Assembly (NCBI RefSeq): GCF_004010325.2
Contig: NZ_SADR02000017.1
Location: forward strand, 1 to 64,000
DNA length: 64,000 nt
Direction: 5' to 3'
Source: Mesorhizobium sp. M00.F.Ca.ET.216.01.1.1
Lineage (GTDB): Bacteria; Pseudomonadota; Alphaproteobacteria; Rhizobiales; Rhizobiaceae
Shown here: positions 37,627 through 46,973 of the stretch, in pieces
How positions within the stretch are numbered: the first letter of the stretch is position 1
How the letters are laid out: each line of letters opens with the position of its first letter
The notes under the pieces: generated by a model
Database searches by the model: none
Seen by the model: only the letters and a program-made list of their open reading frames with translations
Told to the model about the DNA's origin: nothing
Translations under genes and position numbers: made by a program

Positions 37627-38226
37627 ATGATGAAACGAATCCATGACAGCGAATTCGGAGTCTTGCTAATGGAACGTGGGCTCGATCTTCTCGTCTCGAT
37701 CAGCAGCATCGCAACGCTTGGCCAGTATGTCTGGTCGATGCGAGCTCATTTCCAATCGCCGACCATGCCTTCGGGCGCGATGGTGATTTCGGCGGTCGTG
37801 ATCGGCACGGCGCTGTTCTTTCTCGCGATACTGTGGATTGGAGGGCAGCCGGTATCGGCGAAGATCTGCGGGCTCGCCATTGAATTGGCAAGCTCGGCGC
37901 TGTTCTGGTGGGCGATTGCCACGTCGCGCAAGGCGCGGCTGCGCTTCGCATTCGATTCCGACAATCCCCACAGTCTGGTAACCGACGGCCCCTACGGCTA
38001 CATCCGCCATCCGTTCTACGCCTCATACATCATCTTCTGGATCGGATGGGGCCTGGCAACCTGGTCGATCTGGGCGGTGGTACCTGTTGCCGGGATAATC
38101 GCGATCTACGTGATCGCCGCACTGGACGAAGAGAAGAAATTTTCGCGCACGACGCTAGCCAGTGCCTATGAGGTCTATCGCGAACGAACCGGCCGGTTCT
38201 GGCCGCGGCTATTGCGGTGGATTTGA
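37627..38226 (+). CDS. ICMT/PEMT-like membrane methyltransferase
   Basis: About 199 residues with five or so membrane segments. GPYGYIRHPFYASYIIFW and the C-terminal ALDEEKKFSRTTLASAYEVY are the SAM-binding motifs of the family. The second such protein in the window, but longer and clearly different from the one at 33178-33675. The methyl acceptor is unknown. Confidence 0.87.
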   Translation: MMKRIHDSEFGVLLMERGLDLLVSISSIATLGQYVWSMRAHFQSPTMPSGAMVISAVVIGTALFFLAILWIGGQPVSAKICGLAIELASSALFWWAIATSRKARLRFAFDSDNPHSLVTDGPYGYIRHPFYASYIIFWIGWGLATWSIWAVVPVAGIIAIYVIAALDEEKKFSRTTLASAYEVYRERTGRFWPRLLRWI

Positions 38227-38279
38227 GGCTGGCGGTTTTCATGCCGATCGGTTCGCCACCAGATTGAGGATTGCCGAAG

Positions 38280-38675
38280 ATGAAAATCATTACCTGCGGC
38301 AGCGTCCCGACCATCATCGCGCCGGAAAAATACTTCACCGGCCGGGTATTCCAGACGCCGATCATCGAGAAGGAAGCGCCAGCGCGGCTCAGGGCCACCA
38401 TGGTCAGTTTCGAGCCGGGCGCGCGCACCAACTGGCACACCCATCCGCTTGGCCAGACGCTCTATGTCACGTCCGGCGCCGGCCGCGCTCAGACGTGGGG
38501 TGGGCCGATACAGGAGATCAAGGCCGGCGACGTCATCTCGTTTGCGCCTAATGAAAAGCACTGGCACGGCGCCGGGCCGAAATCGGCGATGACGCATATC
38601 GCCATGCAGGAAGCGCTCGACGGCTCGCATGCCGACTGGCTGGAGCAAGTGACCGACGAACAATATGGCGGCTGA
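38280..38675 (+). CDS. Cupin of the (R)-hydroxynitrile lyase-like type
   Basis: About 131 residues, one cupin barrel. GARTNWHTHPLGQTLYVTSG and NEKHWHGAGP give His53, His55, Gln59 and His94, the same ligands and numbering as in the manganese cupin hydroxynitrile lyases from Granulicella and Acidobacterium. The ending WLEQVTDEQYGG also matches that group. The natural substrate in rhizobia is unknown, so the cyanohydrin activity is only a possibility. A terminator follows. Confidence 0.87.
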   Translation: MKIITCGSVPTIIAPEKYFTGRVFQTPIIEKEAPARLRATMVSFEPGARTNWHTHPLGQTLYVTSGAGRAQTWGGPIQEIKAGDVISFAPNEKHWHGAGPKSAMTHIAMQEALDGSHADWLEQVTDEQYGG

Positions 38676-38694
38676 GACTTCTTGAGCCGATACG

Positions 38695-38722
38695 AAAAAC
38701 CCGGCCTCGCGGCCGGGTTTTT
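38695..38722. terminator. Bidirectional intrinsic terminator
   Basis: AAAAA, CCCGGCC, loop TCGC, GGCCGGG and TTTTT give a symmetric hairpin between the convergent cupin and aatA genes, with a T run on both strands. Confidence 0.95.
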
Positions 38723-38742
38723 CATGCCGACGACGCGGCTGA

Positions 38743-39945
38743 TCAATTCAGCGAGGCGGTGAAGCGCTGGATGCGTGTGCAGGCCTCTTCGAGCAATGCT
38801 TCCGACGTAGCGTAGGAGATGCGGAAGTTCGGGCCAAGGCCGAAGGCCGAACCGAACACGACAGCCACACCTTCGGTTTCGAGCAGTTCGGTGCAGAAGG
38901 TCTCGTCGCTGTCGATGACGTTGCCGGCTTTCGTCTTCTTGCCTATCAACTGGGCGCAGGAAGGATAGACGTAGAAGGCGCCTTCTGGCGAAGGGCAAGA
39001 AATGCCGCGTGCCTGATTGAGCATCGACACGACGAGATCGCGCCGGCCCTGGAAGATCACCTTGTTTTTCAGGATGAAATCCTGCGGACCGTTCAGCGCT
39101 TCGACCGATGCCCACTGGGCGATGGTACAGGCGCCGGAGGTCTGCTGGCCCTGTATCATGTCCATCGCCTTGATCAGCGGCACCGGCCCGGCCGCATAGC
39201 CGATGCGCCAGCCGGTCATGGCATAGGCCTTCGACACGCCGTTCATGGTCAGCGTGCGCTCATACAGCTTTGGCTCGACCTCGGCGATGGTCTTGAAGAC
39301 GAAGTCGCCATAGATCAGGTGCTCGTACATGTCGTCGGTCAGCACCCAGACATGGGGATGCCGCAAAAGCACGTCGGCCAACGCCCTGAGTTCCGCTTCG
39401 GTGTAGGCGGCGCCCGACGGGTTCGACGGCGAGTTCATCAACAGCCATTTGGTGCGCGGCGTGATCGCCTTTTCGAGCGCTGCCGCCGTCAACTTCAAGC
39501 CGTTGTCGATGGAGGTATCGGCAAAGGTCGAGGTGCCGCCACAGATCGCCACCATTTCGGGATAGCTGACCCAGTAGGGCCGCGGAATGATCACCTCATC
39601 GCCGGGGTTCAGCGTTGCCATGAAGGCGTTGAACAGGATCTGCTTGCCGCCGGTGCCGACGATGGTCTGCTCCGGCCGGTAGTCGAGATTGTTCTCGCGC
39701 TTGAACTTGTTGGCGATCGCCTCGCGCAGCGGCACGATGCCGGAAACCGGCGGATACTTTGTCTCGCCGCGGCGGATCGCCTCGATCGCCGCGTTCTTGA
39801 TGTTGTCGGGCGTGTCGAAATCGGGCTCGCCAGCACCAAGGCCAATCACGTCGCGGCCGGCGTTTTTCAGCTCGCGCGCTTTCTGCGTCACCGCGATGGT
39901 CGCGGAAGGCTTCACGCGGGAAAGGGCGTCGGCAAGAAAGGCCAT
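38743..39945 (-). CDS. aatA: Aspartate (class I) aminotransferase
   Basis: About 400 residues, PLP-dependent fold type I. GLGAGEPDFDTP and TGGKQILFNAF are the N-terminal blocks, NSPSNPSGAAY binds cofactor, and MNGVSKAYAMTGWRIGY holds the PLP Lys. The Arg of NFRISYA binds the substrate carboxylate. It moves amino groups between aspartate, oxaloacetate, glutamate and 2-oxoglutarate. TGGAG lies upstream of the ATG. Confidence 0.94.
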   Translation of the reverse strand: MAFLADALSRVKPSATIAVTQKARELKNAGRDVIGLGAGEPDFDTPDNIKNAAIEAIRRGETKYPPVSGIVPLREAIANKFKRENNLDYRPEQTIVGTGGKQILFNAFMATLNPGDEVIIPRPYWVSYPEMVAICGGTSTFADTSIDNGLKLTAAALEKAITPRTKWLLMNSPSNPSGAAYTEAELRALADVLLRHPHVWVLTDDMYEHLIYGDFVFKTIAEVEPKLYERTLTMNGVSKAYAMTGWRIGYAAGPVPLIKAMDMIQGQQTSGACTIAQWASVEALNGPQDFILKNKVIFQGRRDLVVSMLNQARGISCPSPEGAFYVYPSCAQLIGKKTKAGNVIDSDETFCTELLETEGVAVVFGSAFGLGPNFRISYATSEALLEEACTRIQRFTASLN

Positions 39946-40161
39946 GACCAGATTTCTCCAAAGAAGGTCAGCGCTGGCCGAGGGCGGCCGCGGCGCCTCT
40001 CATGTCGCATCATCTCACCAAGCGCAAGCATTGTTGGATGAGCCAGACCTCAATTCCTCGGCAACATCAAATCCCCGGCAACAATAAATTCACCAACGGC
40101 CGATAAAACCTTGAGTGGCAGGATCGCAATCCAATCCGCCAGTCTCGCGGAGCGAGGAACC

Positions 40162-41061
40162 GTGTCGCGCAGCATCGGGCTTGCCCATATCATCCGTCAT
40201 GATGACGGCACCTCCACCGGTGTCTGGGGTATTTACACGCTGCAGAGCGCCTTCCAGCCGATCTTCGCGTTCAAGGACGGCAAGCTGTCGGTCGCCGCGT
40301 TCGAGGGGCTTATCCGGCCGTTTCGCGATGGCGAGCCACAGTCGCCGATGAGTTTTTTCAGCACCTGTCCGGCGGGCGACCGCCTGCACGTCGAGGCGCT
40401 GACGAGGACACTGCACCTTCTCAACGCAGGCGCCTGCCTGCCAGAGGAAGCATCGATCTTCGTCAATTTCGACCCTTCGGTATTCACCGACCGGGCCATT
40501 GTCGACAAGGCGTTGCGCGACATGCGGCTGGTGCTGCACGAGGCGGGCATCGATCCGCGCCGTGTCGTCTGCGAGGTGACCGAGCAGAAGTCGGCGTCGC
40601 AGGAAAGCCTCTACAGTTTCGTCGAGGCGCTCAGGGCCAACGGTTTTCGTATCGCTGTCGACGACTATGGCGCCGACGAATCCGACATCAACCGCATCAA
40701 GGAGCTCAAGCCGGACATCGTCAAGTTCGATGCGCACTGGATCACGCAACTGATGGAGTCCGGCGCCGGCTTTGCCCTGTTGACCGCCATGGTGACGAGC
40801 TTCGAGCAGCAGGGCATCCGCACGGTATTCGAGGGCATCGAGAAAGGCTGGCAGCTTGAGCTGGCGGAAAAGTCGGGTGCCTCGATGGTGCAGGGCTTCG
40901 TGCTGGCGCGTCCGGAAATCGCGCCGACCAGTTTTCGCGTCTTCGGCAAGGATATGCAGTCGTCCGCGGCGGCGACCGATGCGGGCAATGCACCTGCCAG
41001 CCCGAGCGCGGCGCCTTCAGCGCGGCCGGTGAGGGCATTCGGGCGCAGGACGGTGCGATGA
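40162..41061 (+). CDS. EAL-domain protein with intact ExLxR but altered loop 6
   Basis: About 299 residues. EGLIR keeps the ExLxR pattern of EAL phosphodiesterases, with NFD, EVTEQ, IVKFD, FEGIE and QGFVLARP giving most metal and base ligands. The loop after the Asp pair reads DDYGADESD instead of DDFGTGYSS. So it may bind c-di-GMP without cutting it well. The GTG at 40162 follows a GGAG/GAGG tract; a TTG at 40111 is the other choice. The Pro- and Ala-rich tail ends on the ATGA shared with the next gene. Confidence 0.87.
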   Translation: MSRSIGLAHIIRHDDGTSTGVWGIYTLQSAFQPIFAFKDGKLSVAAFEGLIRPFRDGEPQSPMSFFSTCPAGDRLHVEALTRTLHLLNAGACLPEEASIFVNFDPSVFTDRAIVDKALRDMRLVLHEAGIDPRRVVCEVTEQKSASQESLYSFVEALRANGFRIAVDDYGADESDINRIKELKPDIVKFDAHWITQLMESGAGFALLTAMVTSFEQQGIRTVFEGIEKGWQLELAEKSGASMVQGFVLARPEIAPTSFRVFGKDMQSSAAATDAGNAPASPSAAPSARPVRAFGRRTVR

Positions 41062-41918
41062 CAGGACGCCCCGACAGGCGACGCGATGTCGGTGAGGCCA
41101 TCTATGCCGACGAGGTCGGGATCGAGTATGGCGTCTACGGCGCATTCCGGCTGCGAAGCGCCTACCAGCCGATCTTCGCGCCGCGCGGCAGATCCTTGAA
41201 GGCTGTCGCGGTCGAAGGGCTGATCGAACCACATCGCGCAGCCCGGCCGGTTGCGCCATCGATGTTCTTCGACTGCATTCCGGGAGAGGACCGTCTGTTC
41301 GTCGAGACGATGTGCCGGATGCTGCACTTGAGGAATTTCCGCAACATCGGCGTCGACGGGCTCGACCTGTTCTTCAACTACAACCCGCTGATCAACGACC
41401 ACCCCGGGCGGGCGATGGCCGAAATCCGATTGATGACCAGGCATCTCGGCGATTTCGATCTGCATCCGGGCATGCTGGTCTGCGAGATCACCGAGCAGGC
41501 GGCCGACGACAAGGTTCTCGTCAGCCTGGTCCGCGAGATGCGTCGAGACGGCATTCGTATCGCCATCGACGATTTTGGCACCGGACACTCGACCGAAGAA
41601 CGGATCAGCCTTGTCGCGCCCGACATCGTCAAGATCGACGGTGCCTGGTTTGCGGAATTCTGCCGCCATGCCGCTGCCGAACGGTTCTTCCGGCCGCTTG
41701 TCTCGATGCTGCATGACCGTGGCGCCAAGGTGCTGGTCGAGGGGATCGAGCGATCCGTGCATCTGCGCGTTGCGCTGGACGGCGGCGTCGACCTGCTGCA
41801 GGGTTTCCATCTCGCTCGGCCGGCGCTGGCCGGCACGATCTTCAATGAAGAGCCGCTGGCCATCGATGCGCTGCTCGGCGTGGACAACAAGGTCATTCCG
41901 CTGCATCAGCGGCGCTGA
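41058..41918 (+). CDS. EAL-domain protein with intact loop 6 but altered ExLxR
   Basis: About 286 residues, overlapping the previous gene by four bases. The first motif is EGLIE, so the Arg of ExLxR is lost, while DDFGTGHST (loop 6), NYN, EITEQ, IVKID, VEGIE and QGFHLARP are kept. The two proteins are clear tandem paralogues and lack GGDEF or sensor domains. They may act as c-di-GMP phosphodiesterases or receptors in the cytoplasm. Confidence 0.88.
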   Translation: MTGRPDRRRDVGEAIYADEVGIEYGVYGAFRLRSAYQPIFAPRGRSLKAVAVEGLIEPHRAARPVAPSMFFDCIPGEDRLFVETMCRMLHLRNFRNIGVDGLDLFFNYNPLINDHPGRAMAEIRLMTRHLGDFDLHPGMLVCEITEQAADDKVLVSLVREMRRDGIRIAIDDFGTGHSTEERISLVAPDIVKIDGAWFAEFCRHAAAERFFRPLVSMLHDRGAKVLVEGIERSVHLRVALDGGVDLLQGFHLARPALAGTIFNEEPLAIDALLGVDNKVIPLHQRR

Positions 41919-42017
41919 TGATCGCGCCAAAACAAATCACTGGTAACGGATGCGAGCCCGGTCGGGCTTGCGGCCTTCGGCCGACGGCATGAAATCTGAG
42001 GTGGAAAAGGCAAACAA

Positions 42018-42041
42018 AAAGGCGGGACAAATCCCGCCTTT
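42018..42041. terminator. Hairpin between the EAL pair and cspA
   Basis: AAAGGCGGGA and TCCCGCCTTT form a perfect ten-pair stem with loop CAAA. The T run is short, but the symmetric A and T flanks and the convergent genes fit a shared terminator. Confidence 0.75.
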
Positions 42042-42207
42042 CCATTCTTGGTAGCCTGATCTGGAGCATTTGGGCCGGGCCGGCAGCAATCTGCTGCTTC
42101 GGCTTGTCGGGGTCCTTCCGCTCCGGCCCGCTTCTCGCGCGACCGTCAGTACATCCGTGACTTGCCGCCCGTCCCGAGCTGTCGCCCGGCGCGCGCCATT
42201 CGCAAAA

Positions 42208-42420
42208 TCAGGCTGCCTTGCTCAGAGATCCGGCGGACGACTTGCCAGTGCGGCGGTCCTGCTCGATCTCGAAGTTGATCTTCTGGCCTTCGACCAGGGT
42301 CGACAGTCCAGCGCGCTCGACAGCGGAGATGTGGACGAAAACGTCCGCGCCGCCATTGTCAGGCTGGATGAAGCCGAAGCCCTTGGTGGAATTAAACCAC
42401 TTGACCGTACCTGTTGCCAT
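42208..42420 (-). CDS. cspA: Cold-shock protein, CspA family
   Basis: 70 residues, a single cold-shock domain. KGFGFIQ is RNP1 and VFVHI is RNP2, the aromatic single-strand nucleic-acid surface. It probably works as an RNA chaperone. AAGGA lies before the ATG at 42418-42420. The 290 bases upstream contain no gene and could hold a long structured leader, as is common for csp genes. Several such genes are usual in rhizobia. Confidence 0.95.
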   Translation of the reverse strand: MATGTVKWFNSTKGFGFIQPDNGGADVFVHISAVERAGLSTLVEGQKINFEIEQDRRTGKSSAGSLSKAA

Positions 42421-42712
42421 TTTGATAGTCCTTCACATTTGCTTTAGTTTGACCGAACCGAAGTTCAGCCGGTTTGTATCGAGATTTTGGAGATAGACGT
42501 CAGCAAACGCGAAGATCGCGAGGCCCGATCGATCGGCCGAAATATCAATGGACCGCATATAGGCCGCTTTTGCGCCAAAAACAAGACCGTGTCGAAAAAG
42601 CACGATTGCGGCGCCGCCCAAAGGCCGCCCCAATCGAGTGAAACCGTCGCAACATACCGAAGCCGCGCCCTTTCGCTGCCTCGGGCACCGATGCGGGTTT
42701 TGGGAGAGGACC

Positions 42713-43039
42713 ATGAAAACTGTTCTGCTTGCCATCTGCCTGACGCTGGTGGCCGCCGAGGCGCAGGCGATCTCGCGCTACGACCCGACCCGCATGAGCT
42801 GCGGCAGGGTGCAGGCGACGATCGCCAGGGAGGGCGCCGTCATCCTGCGCTACCCGTCGGGGCGCGTACCGGGGCTGCCGCTTTACGACCGCTATGTGCA
42901 GACCCAGCAATTCTGCAACATGGGCGAGGTCACGGCGCGGGCGTCGGTGCCGAGCGCCGACACCAGATCCTGCACCGTCTACAAGTGCAAGCGGCCGGAA
43001 ACGAACCGGCATTTCCGCCGTCGCATCCTGCAGGACTAA
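42713..43039 (+). CDS. Small exported protein with conserved cysteines
   Basis: About 108 residues. The ATG at 42713 has GGAGAGG upstream. A signal peptide (MKTVLLAICLTLVAAEAQA) precedes a mature part with four Cys (SCGRVQ, QFCNMG, SCTVYKC), likely two disulfides. The block LRYPSGRVPGLPLYDRYV recurs in rhizobial hypothetical proteins as far as I recall. No function known. Confidence 0.75.
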   Translation: MKTVLLAICLTLVAAEAQAISRYDPTRMSCGRVQATIAREGAVILRYPSGRVPGLPLYDRYVQTQQFCNMGEVTARASVPSADTRSCTVYKCKRPETNRHFRRRILQD

Positions 43040-43054
43040 GACAGACGTACCGGA

Positions 43055-43630
43055 TCAGAATCCGAACGACACCTGCGCCGATGGCGGCGGGCCGACGCGC
43101 ACGCCTTCCATGGCCAACATCTTTTCCTTGGTGGTCGAACCGCCGGGTGCTGAAAAACCGCCGATCTTGCCGCCGGCGGCAAGAATGCGATGGCAAGGGA
43201 TGATCAGCGGCACCGGGTTGGCGCCGAGGGCTGCGCCGGTTTCCCGCGCCAGCCCGGCATGGCCGGCACGCCTGGCAAGTTCGCCATAGGTGGTGGTCTC
43301 GCCGAAGGCGAGCTTTCGCGCCGCGTCGTAGATGGCGAGGCGGAAATCATCGACCCCGGCCAGGTCGACCGGCACGGCGGAGAAATCGACGTCTTCGCCG
43401 GCGGCGTAGGCCTTTATCGATGCGATCAGTTCGGTGACCCATTGCGGCTCGGGCCTTGCGGCTTGCCCGGCGATGCCGGCATGGCGCAGCAGCCGGCGTT
43501 CCACCGCGTCACGATTGCGCTGCGGCAGGCAAAGCCTGGTCAGCCCCGCTTCGCTCCAGGCGATGCCCATGAAGCCAAGGGCGGTTTCGAAAACCGCGTG
43601 GCCGGCAACGGCGTGGGAGGAGGTTTGCAT
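43055..43630 (-). CDS. ogt: Methylated-DNA--protein-cysteine methyltransferase
   Basis: About 191 residues. LIIPCHRILAAGGKIGGFS holds the active PCHR, whose Cys takes the alkyl group from O6-alkylguanine in a one-time reaction. ETTTYGELARRAG is the recognition helix. The N-terminal RNase H-like domain is present but there is no AdaA part, so it is an Ogt-type repair protein. AAGGAG lies before the ATG at 43628-43630. Confidence 0.95.
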   Translation of the reverse strand: MQTSSHAVAGHAVFETALGFMGIAWSEAGLTRLCLPQRNRDAVERRLLRHAGIAGQAARPEPQWVTELIASIKAYAAGEDVDFSAVPVDLAGVDDFRLAIYDAARKLAFGETTTYGELARRAGHAGLARETGAALGANPVPLIIPCHRILAAGGKIGGFSAPGGSTTKEKMLAMEGVRVGPPPSAQVSFGF

Positions 43631-43807
43631 GATGTGCTCCTTTCCGAGAAACGGACGGTACATATCGAGAACGACATATCGCATTTCCAGGCTGCTCTCG
43701 CCACCCGAAAACCATCGGCAGTCCACAACAGGCTGCGGATTGCCGAGCGAAAGACGCTGGTGTAAGGCCTTCTTAACACAACCCGATGAACCGGACCCGA
43801 GCGCGGC

Positions 43808-44665
43808 TTGCCAGCAAAAATCATTTTTCCCGCAATCGGCGTGATGTTCGCTGCGGCCGGTCTCAGCGGCTGCACCTCGACCTCGCAGATGAAGGCCGCG
43901 CCTGCCCTCGCCGAAACAGCTGCCGAGGCGGGTAGCGATGCCGGCTTCACGCTGGCGCTGCCGGAGACGGTTTCGGTGCTGCCGGAATCGTCCGGCATCG
44001 CACCGGTGCAGACCGCAGCATTGGCCGTCGACGAATCCGCAGCTGCATCTGCTCAGCCCGCCGCCTTTGCCGGACCGATTCCGCTGGCCGCGCCCGCCGT
44101 GATGACGGCCGGCGCAGCACCTGTCTATGTTACCGCCGCCGTCGCCATGCCGGTCACCGGCCAGACAGCCGTTCAGCCAACTGCCATGCCGGGCGTTCAG
44201 CAGGCCGCCTACGTCGTGCCGCAGAACCCTGCCGTGCTAGCCCCAGTCGACCCGCCGTTGGAGCACGCAACTGGACCACGCGGCGAGATCGAACGGCTGA
44301 TCGAGAAGTATGCCGCCCTCTATGAGGTGCCAGTGAACCTGGTGCGCAGTGTCGTCAACCGCGAGAGCACCTTCAACCCGAAAGCCTACAATCACGGCCA
44401 CTGGGGATTGATGCAGATCAAACACGCGACGGCACACGGCATGGGTTATGACGGGCCGGCGAGCGGCCTGTTCGACGCCGAGACCAATCTGAAATATGCG
44501 GTGAAATATCTGCGCGGCGCCTGGCTTGTCTCGAACGGCAATGCCAAGCGCGCCGACCAGCTCTACCAGCGCGGTTATTATTACGATGCCAAGCGCAAGG
44601 GCCTGCTCGAGGCGACCGGCCTCGGCAGCGATAGCCTGCGCCGTCGCATGCAGCCTGATGCCTGA
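43808..44665 (+). CDS. Lytic transglycosylase lipoprotein (SLT domain)
   Basis: About 285 residues. It starts at a TTG (43808), the only start after the upstream in-frame stop that keeps the whole signal; GLSGC is the lipobox. A long Ala- and Pro-rich linker leads to the SLT domain: LVRSVVNRESTFNPKAYN with the catalytic Glu, HWGLMQIKHATAHGMG, and NLKYAVKYLRG. It cuts peptidoglycan at the outer membrane. The stop overlaps the next gene by eight bases. Confidence 0.88.
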   Translation: MPAKIIFPAIGVMFAAAGLSGCTSTSQMKAAPALAETAAEAGSDAGFTLALPETVSVLPESSGIAPVQTAALAVDESAAASAQPAAFAGPIPLAAPAVMTAGAAPVYVTAAVAMPVTGQTAVQPTAMPGVQQAAYVVPQNPAVLAPVDPPLEHATGPRGEIERLIEKYAALYEVPVNLVRSVVNRESTFNPKAYNHGHWGLMQIKHATAHGMGYDGPASGLFDAETNLKYAVKYLRGAWLVSNGNAKRADQLYQRGYYYDAKRKGLLEATGLGSDSLRRRMQPDA

Positions 44666-45146
44666 GCCGCGCCCGCCGGCGCCAAACGACATCCGGCTGC
44701 GCAAGATCCTCGACGACGCGCTTGCCCCTCCGCGCTGGCCCGAAGGCTTCGTCATGCGCGGCTTCGAGACCGCCGATGCGCTCGCCTTGCACACGCTGCT
44801 TGCCGCCGTGTTCGACGACGGCTCCGACGGGCCGTTCGAGGATTGGTGGCCGCGCATTTCCGGCGACAAGGATTTCGACCCCGCTTTGTGTTTCCTGGTC
44901 ATCGACCGCCACGGCCGGCTGGCGGGGGCGGCACTGTGCTGGGCGAGGGCTTTCGTGAAAGATCTTGCCGTTCATCCAGAGGCGCGCGGCCGCGGCATCG
45001 CGGAGGCGCTGATACGACACGCCTTCATGATTTTTCGCGTGCGTGGTGCCGATCATGTCGACCTGAAGACCAACACGGTCGCCAACGCCGACGCCGTCAG
45101 GCTCTACGAGCGGCTGGGCATGAAGCCGGTCGCCTGGGAAGGATAG
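44658..45146 (+). CDS. GNAT-family N-acetyltransferase
   Basis: About 162 residues. FVKDLAVHPEARGRGIAEAL is the acetyl-CoA strand and loop (RGRGIA), and VDLKTNTVANADAVRLYERLGM is the C-terminal GNAT block. The ATG at 44658 lies inside the end of the transglycosylase gene, so the two are translationally coupled. Substrate unknown. Confidence 0.88.
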   Translation: MPEPRPPAPNDIRLRKILDDALAPPRWPEGFVMRGFETADALALHTLLAAVFDDGSDGPFEDWWPRISGDKDFDPALCFLVIDRHGRLAGAALCWARAFVKDLAVHPEARGRGIAEALIRHAFMIFRVRGADHVDLKTNTVANADAVRLYERLGMKPVAWEG

Positions 45147-45626
45147 GGCAGCTCCGCCTTGCGGAATTTCCGGCACCGTTTGTCACGATGAAACATCGCG
45201 CCGGAGAAAGCGCATGCGGTTTGTGAGCTGCTTCACATAGGCCGCCACAAGCAAATGCTAATGCACCAACACGCCGCCCACTCGGCGGCGAGCAAGGTAT
45301 CGGAGGAGGCTGCGCCGGCATGTGTCAGCCACTCCCTGGCGGGTCCCCGGGCTGGGGTTCGGGACCCGCCTGCTTGGCGCCTTCGGTTCCGGCAGCGCAC
45401 CTTTTATCTCCGACATATCTCTGCTTCGACGCGCTCGTTCGACGCCGGCCGTCCGCCGCGCTGCCGATGGGCTACTGCGGCCGCTTGCGCGGGGCAAGGA
45501 GGAAAATCCGGAAAGGATCTGTCCACCACGGCGGCAGGCAGCATCTTGCCGGTACTCGCTCGATGACTAAGCTTCGATCTTGCGGTCCTCGTACCGCGGC
45601 GGGGTCTCGACCGAAACCGGAGAAAT
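45147..45626. other. Stretch without a supported gene
   Basis: About 480 bases between the GNAT gene and the LprI-like gene. Several open frames exist on both strands, but none has a ribosome site together with a recognisable protein. I see no clear hairpin with a T run. Confidence 0.5.
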
Positions 45627-46052
45627 ATGATGCGGCATTTGCTTTCCAGAACAGGCCTGGCCACCTTGGTCCTCATCGTTCCGCTTCTTACCGGCGTCGC
45701 CCGGGCCGACGATTGCGCCAACGCGCAGGACCAGGCGACCATGAACGAATGCGCCGGCAAGTCGTTCACCGAGGCCGACAAGAAACTCAACGACGCCTAC
45801 AAGCAGATCGAGGGCCGGCTGAAGGGCGATGCGGCGGCGAAGAAGCTGCTGGTCAATGCACAGCGCGCCTGGGTCACCTTCCGCAACGCCGAATGCGCGT
45901 TCCAGGGAGGCCCGCCCGATATGGCCGGTAGCATGTATCCGATGGTCGTCGCCGGTTGCCAGGAGGTCCTCACCAACAATCGGTTGAAGGATTTCCAAGG
46001 CTATCTCAACTGCCAGGAGGGTGATGCGAACTGCCCGGTGCCGGCACAGTAG
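45627..46052 (+). CDS. LprI-like protein (DUF1311)
   Basis: About 141 residues with a signal peptide ending at GVARA. The LprI domain shows DCANAQDQATMNECAGKSFTEAD, then QRAWVTFRNAECAF and YPMVVAGCQEVLTNNRLKD, with the family's paired Cys. LprI of Mycobacterium inhibits lysozyme; most relatives are untested. Periplasmic. GGAG lies before the double ATG. Confidence 0.92.
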   Translation: MMRHLLSRTGLATLVLIVPLLTGVARADDCANAQDQATMNECAGKSFTEADKKLNDAYKQIEGRLKGDAAAKKLLVNAQRAWVTFRNAECAFQGGPPDMAGSMYPMVVAGCQEVLTNNRLKDFQGYLNCQEGDANCPVPAQ

Positions 46053-46226
46053 CATCGTTCGTCCCTGTGATGGCGAATTTATGGCGTCGAAAGCACGGGT
46101 CTTCATCGCCGACCGGGCGCGCAAAAATGTCGGAACCGTCTCGCGCCTTGCGTCCTTGGGAGGCAATGCGCGTTGCCGCGACCCGGGCAGTGCCGCCCAA
46201 GAAAAGCACCGCAGATGGAGATGACG

Positions 46227-46973
46227 ATGATCAGCTTTCCCAACGAATCCCAGGAATACCGCAGCGCCCGCGAAAAGCTGCTGGAGAAGGAAATCGAGCT
46301 GCGCTGCACCATGGAGGATGTGGCGATTGCCCGCCGTGGGCTGCCGCCGGGCGGGCTGGTGCCACAGAATTATGTGTTCGACGGGCTCGATGCTGATGGC
46401 CAGCCGGTTCGCATAAAGCTGTCTGAGCTGTTTGCGCCGGGCCAGGATACGCTCCTGATCTACAATATGATGTTCCCGCGCCACCCGCAGGAGACGCGCG
46501 ACGTGGCGACGAGTGGCGAGACGGCGAAGCTCGCGGTGCAGGACCAGCCATGCCCGTCCTGCACCGCGTTGCTCGACCATCTCGACCGCGCCGTCGGGCA
46601 CATGACGGCCGCCGGCTTCAACTTCGCCGTGGTCGCCAAGACCTCGCTCGACAATTTGGTCACATTAGGCCGCGAGCGCGACTGGGCCAACATGCGGCTG
46701 CTCTCCTCGGCCGGCAACAGCTTCAAGCGCGACTATCATGCCGAGGCCGAGGACGGTGCGCAGCTGCCGATGTTGTCAGTGTTCCACCGCGATGCCGAGG
46801 GCATCCGGCATTTCTGGTCGTCGGAACTGGGCTACGCGGAGCCCGAGCCCGGCCAGGACCCGCGCGCGCTGTGCACGGTCGACACGCCATGGAACCTGAT
46901 GGATTTCACCCCGGAAGGCAGGTCGCAGGCCTGGCGAGAGCAGCTGCAGTATGCCGATGCGTGCTGTAGTTGA
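46227..46973 (+). CDS. DUF899 thioredoxin-like protein
   Basis: About 248 residues. The middle part, LLIYNMMFPRHPQETRDV and QDQPCPSCTALLDHLDRAVGH, is the DUF899 core, a thioredoxin-like fold with a CPSC pair. The end, DTPWNLMDFTPEGR, is also typical. The ATG at 46227 is chosen because GGAG lies six bases upstream; ATGs at 46215 and 46221 are in frame. Function unknown. Confidence 0.92.
   Translation: MISFPNESQEYRSAREKLLEKEIELRCTMEDVAIARRGLPPGGLVPQNYVFDGLDADGQPVRIKLSELFAPGQDTLLIYNMMFPRHPQETRDVATSGETAKLAVQDQPCPSCTALLDHLDRAVGHMTAAGFNFAVVAKTSLDNLVTLGRERDWANMRLLSSAGNSFKRDYHAEAEDGAQLPMLSVFHRDAEGIRHFWSSELGYAEPEPGQDPRALCTVDTPWNLMDFTPEGRSQAWREQLQYADACCS

Noticed and set aside
45147..45626. Overlapping short open frames
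   Set aside because: No ribosome site plus recognisable protein in any frame.
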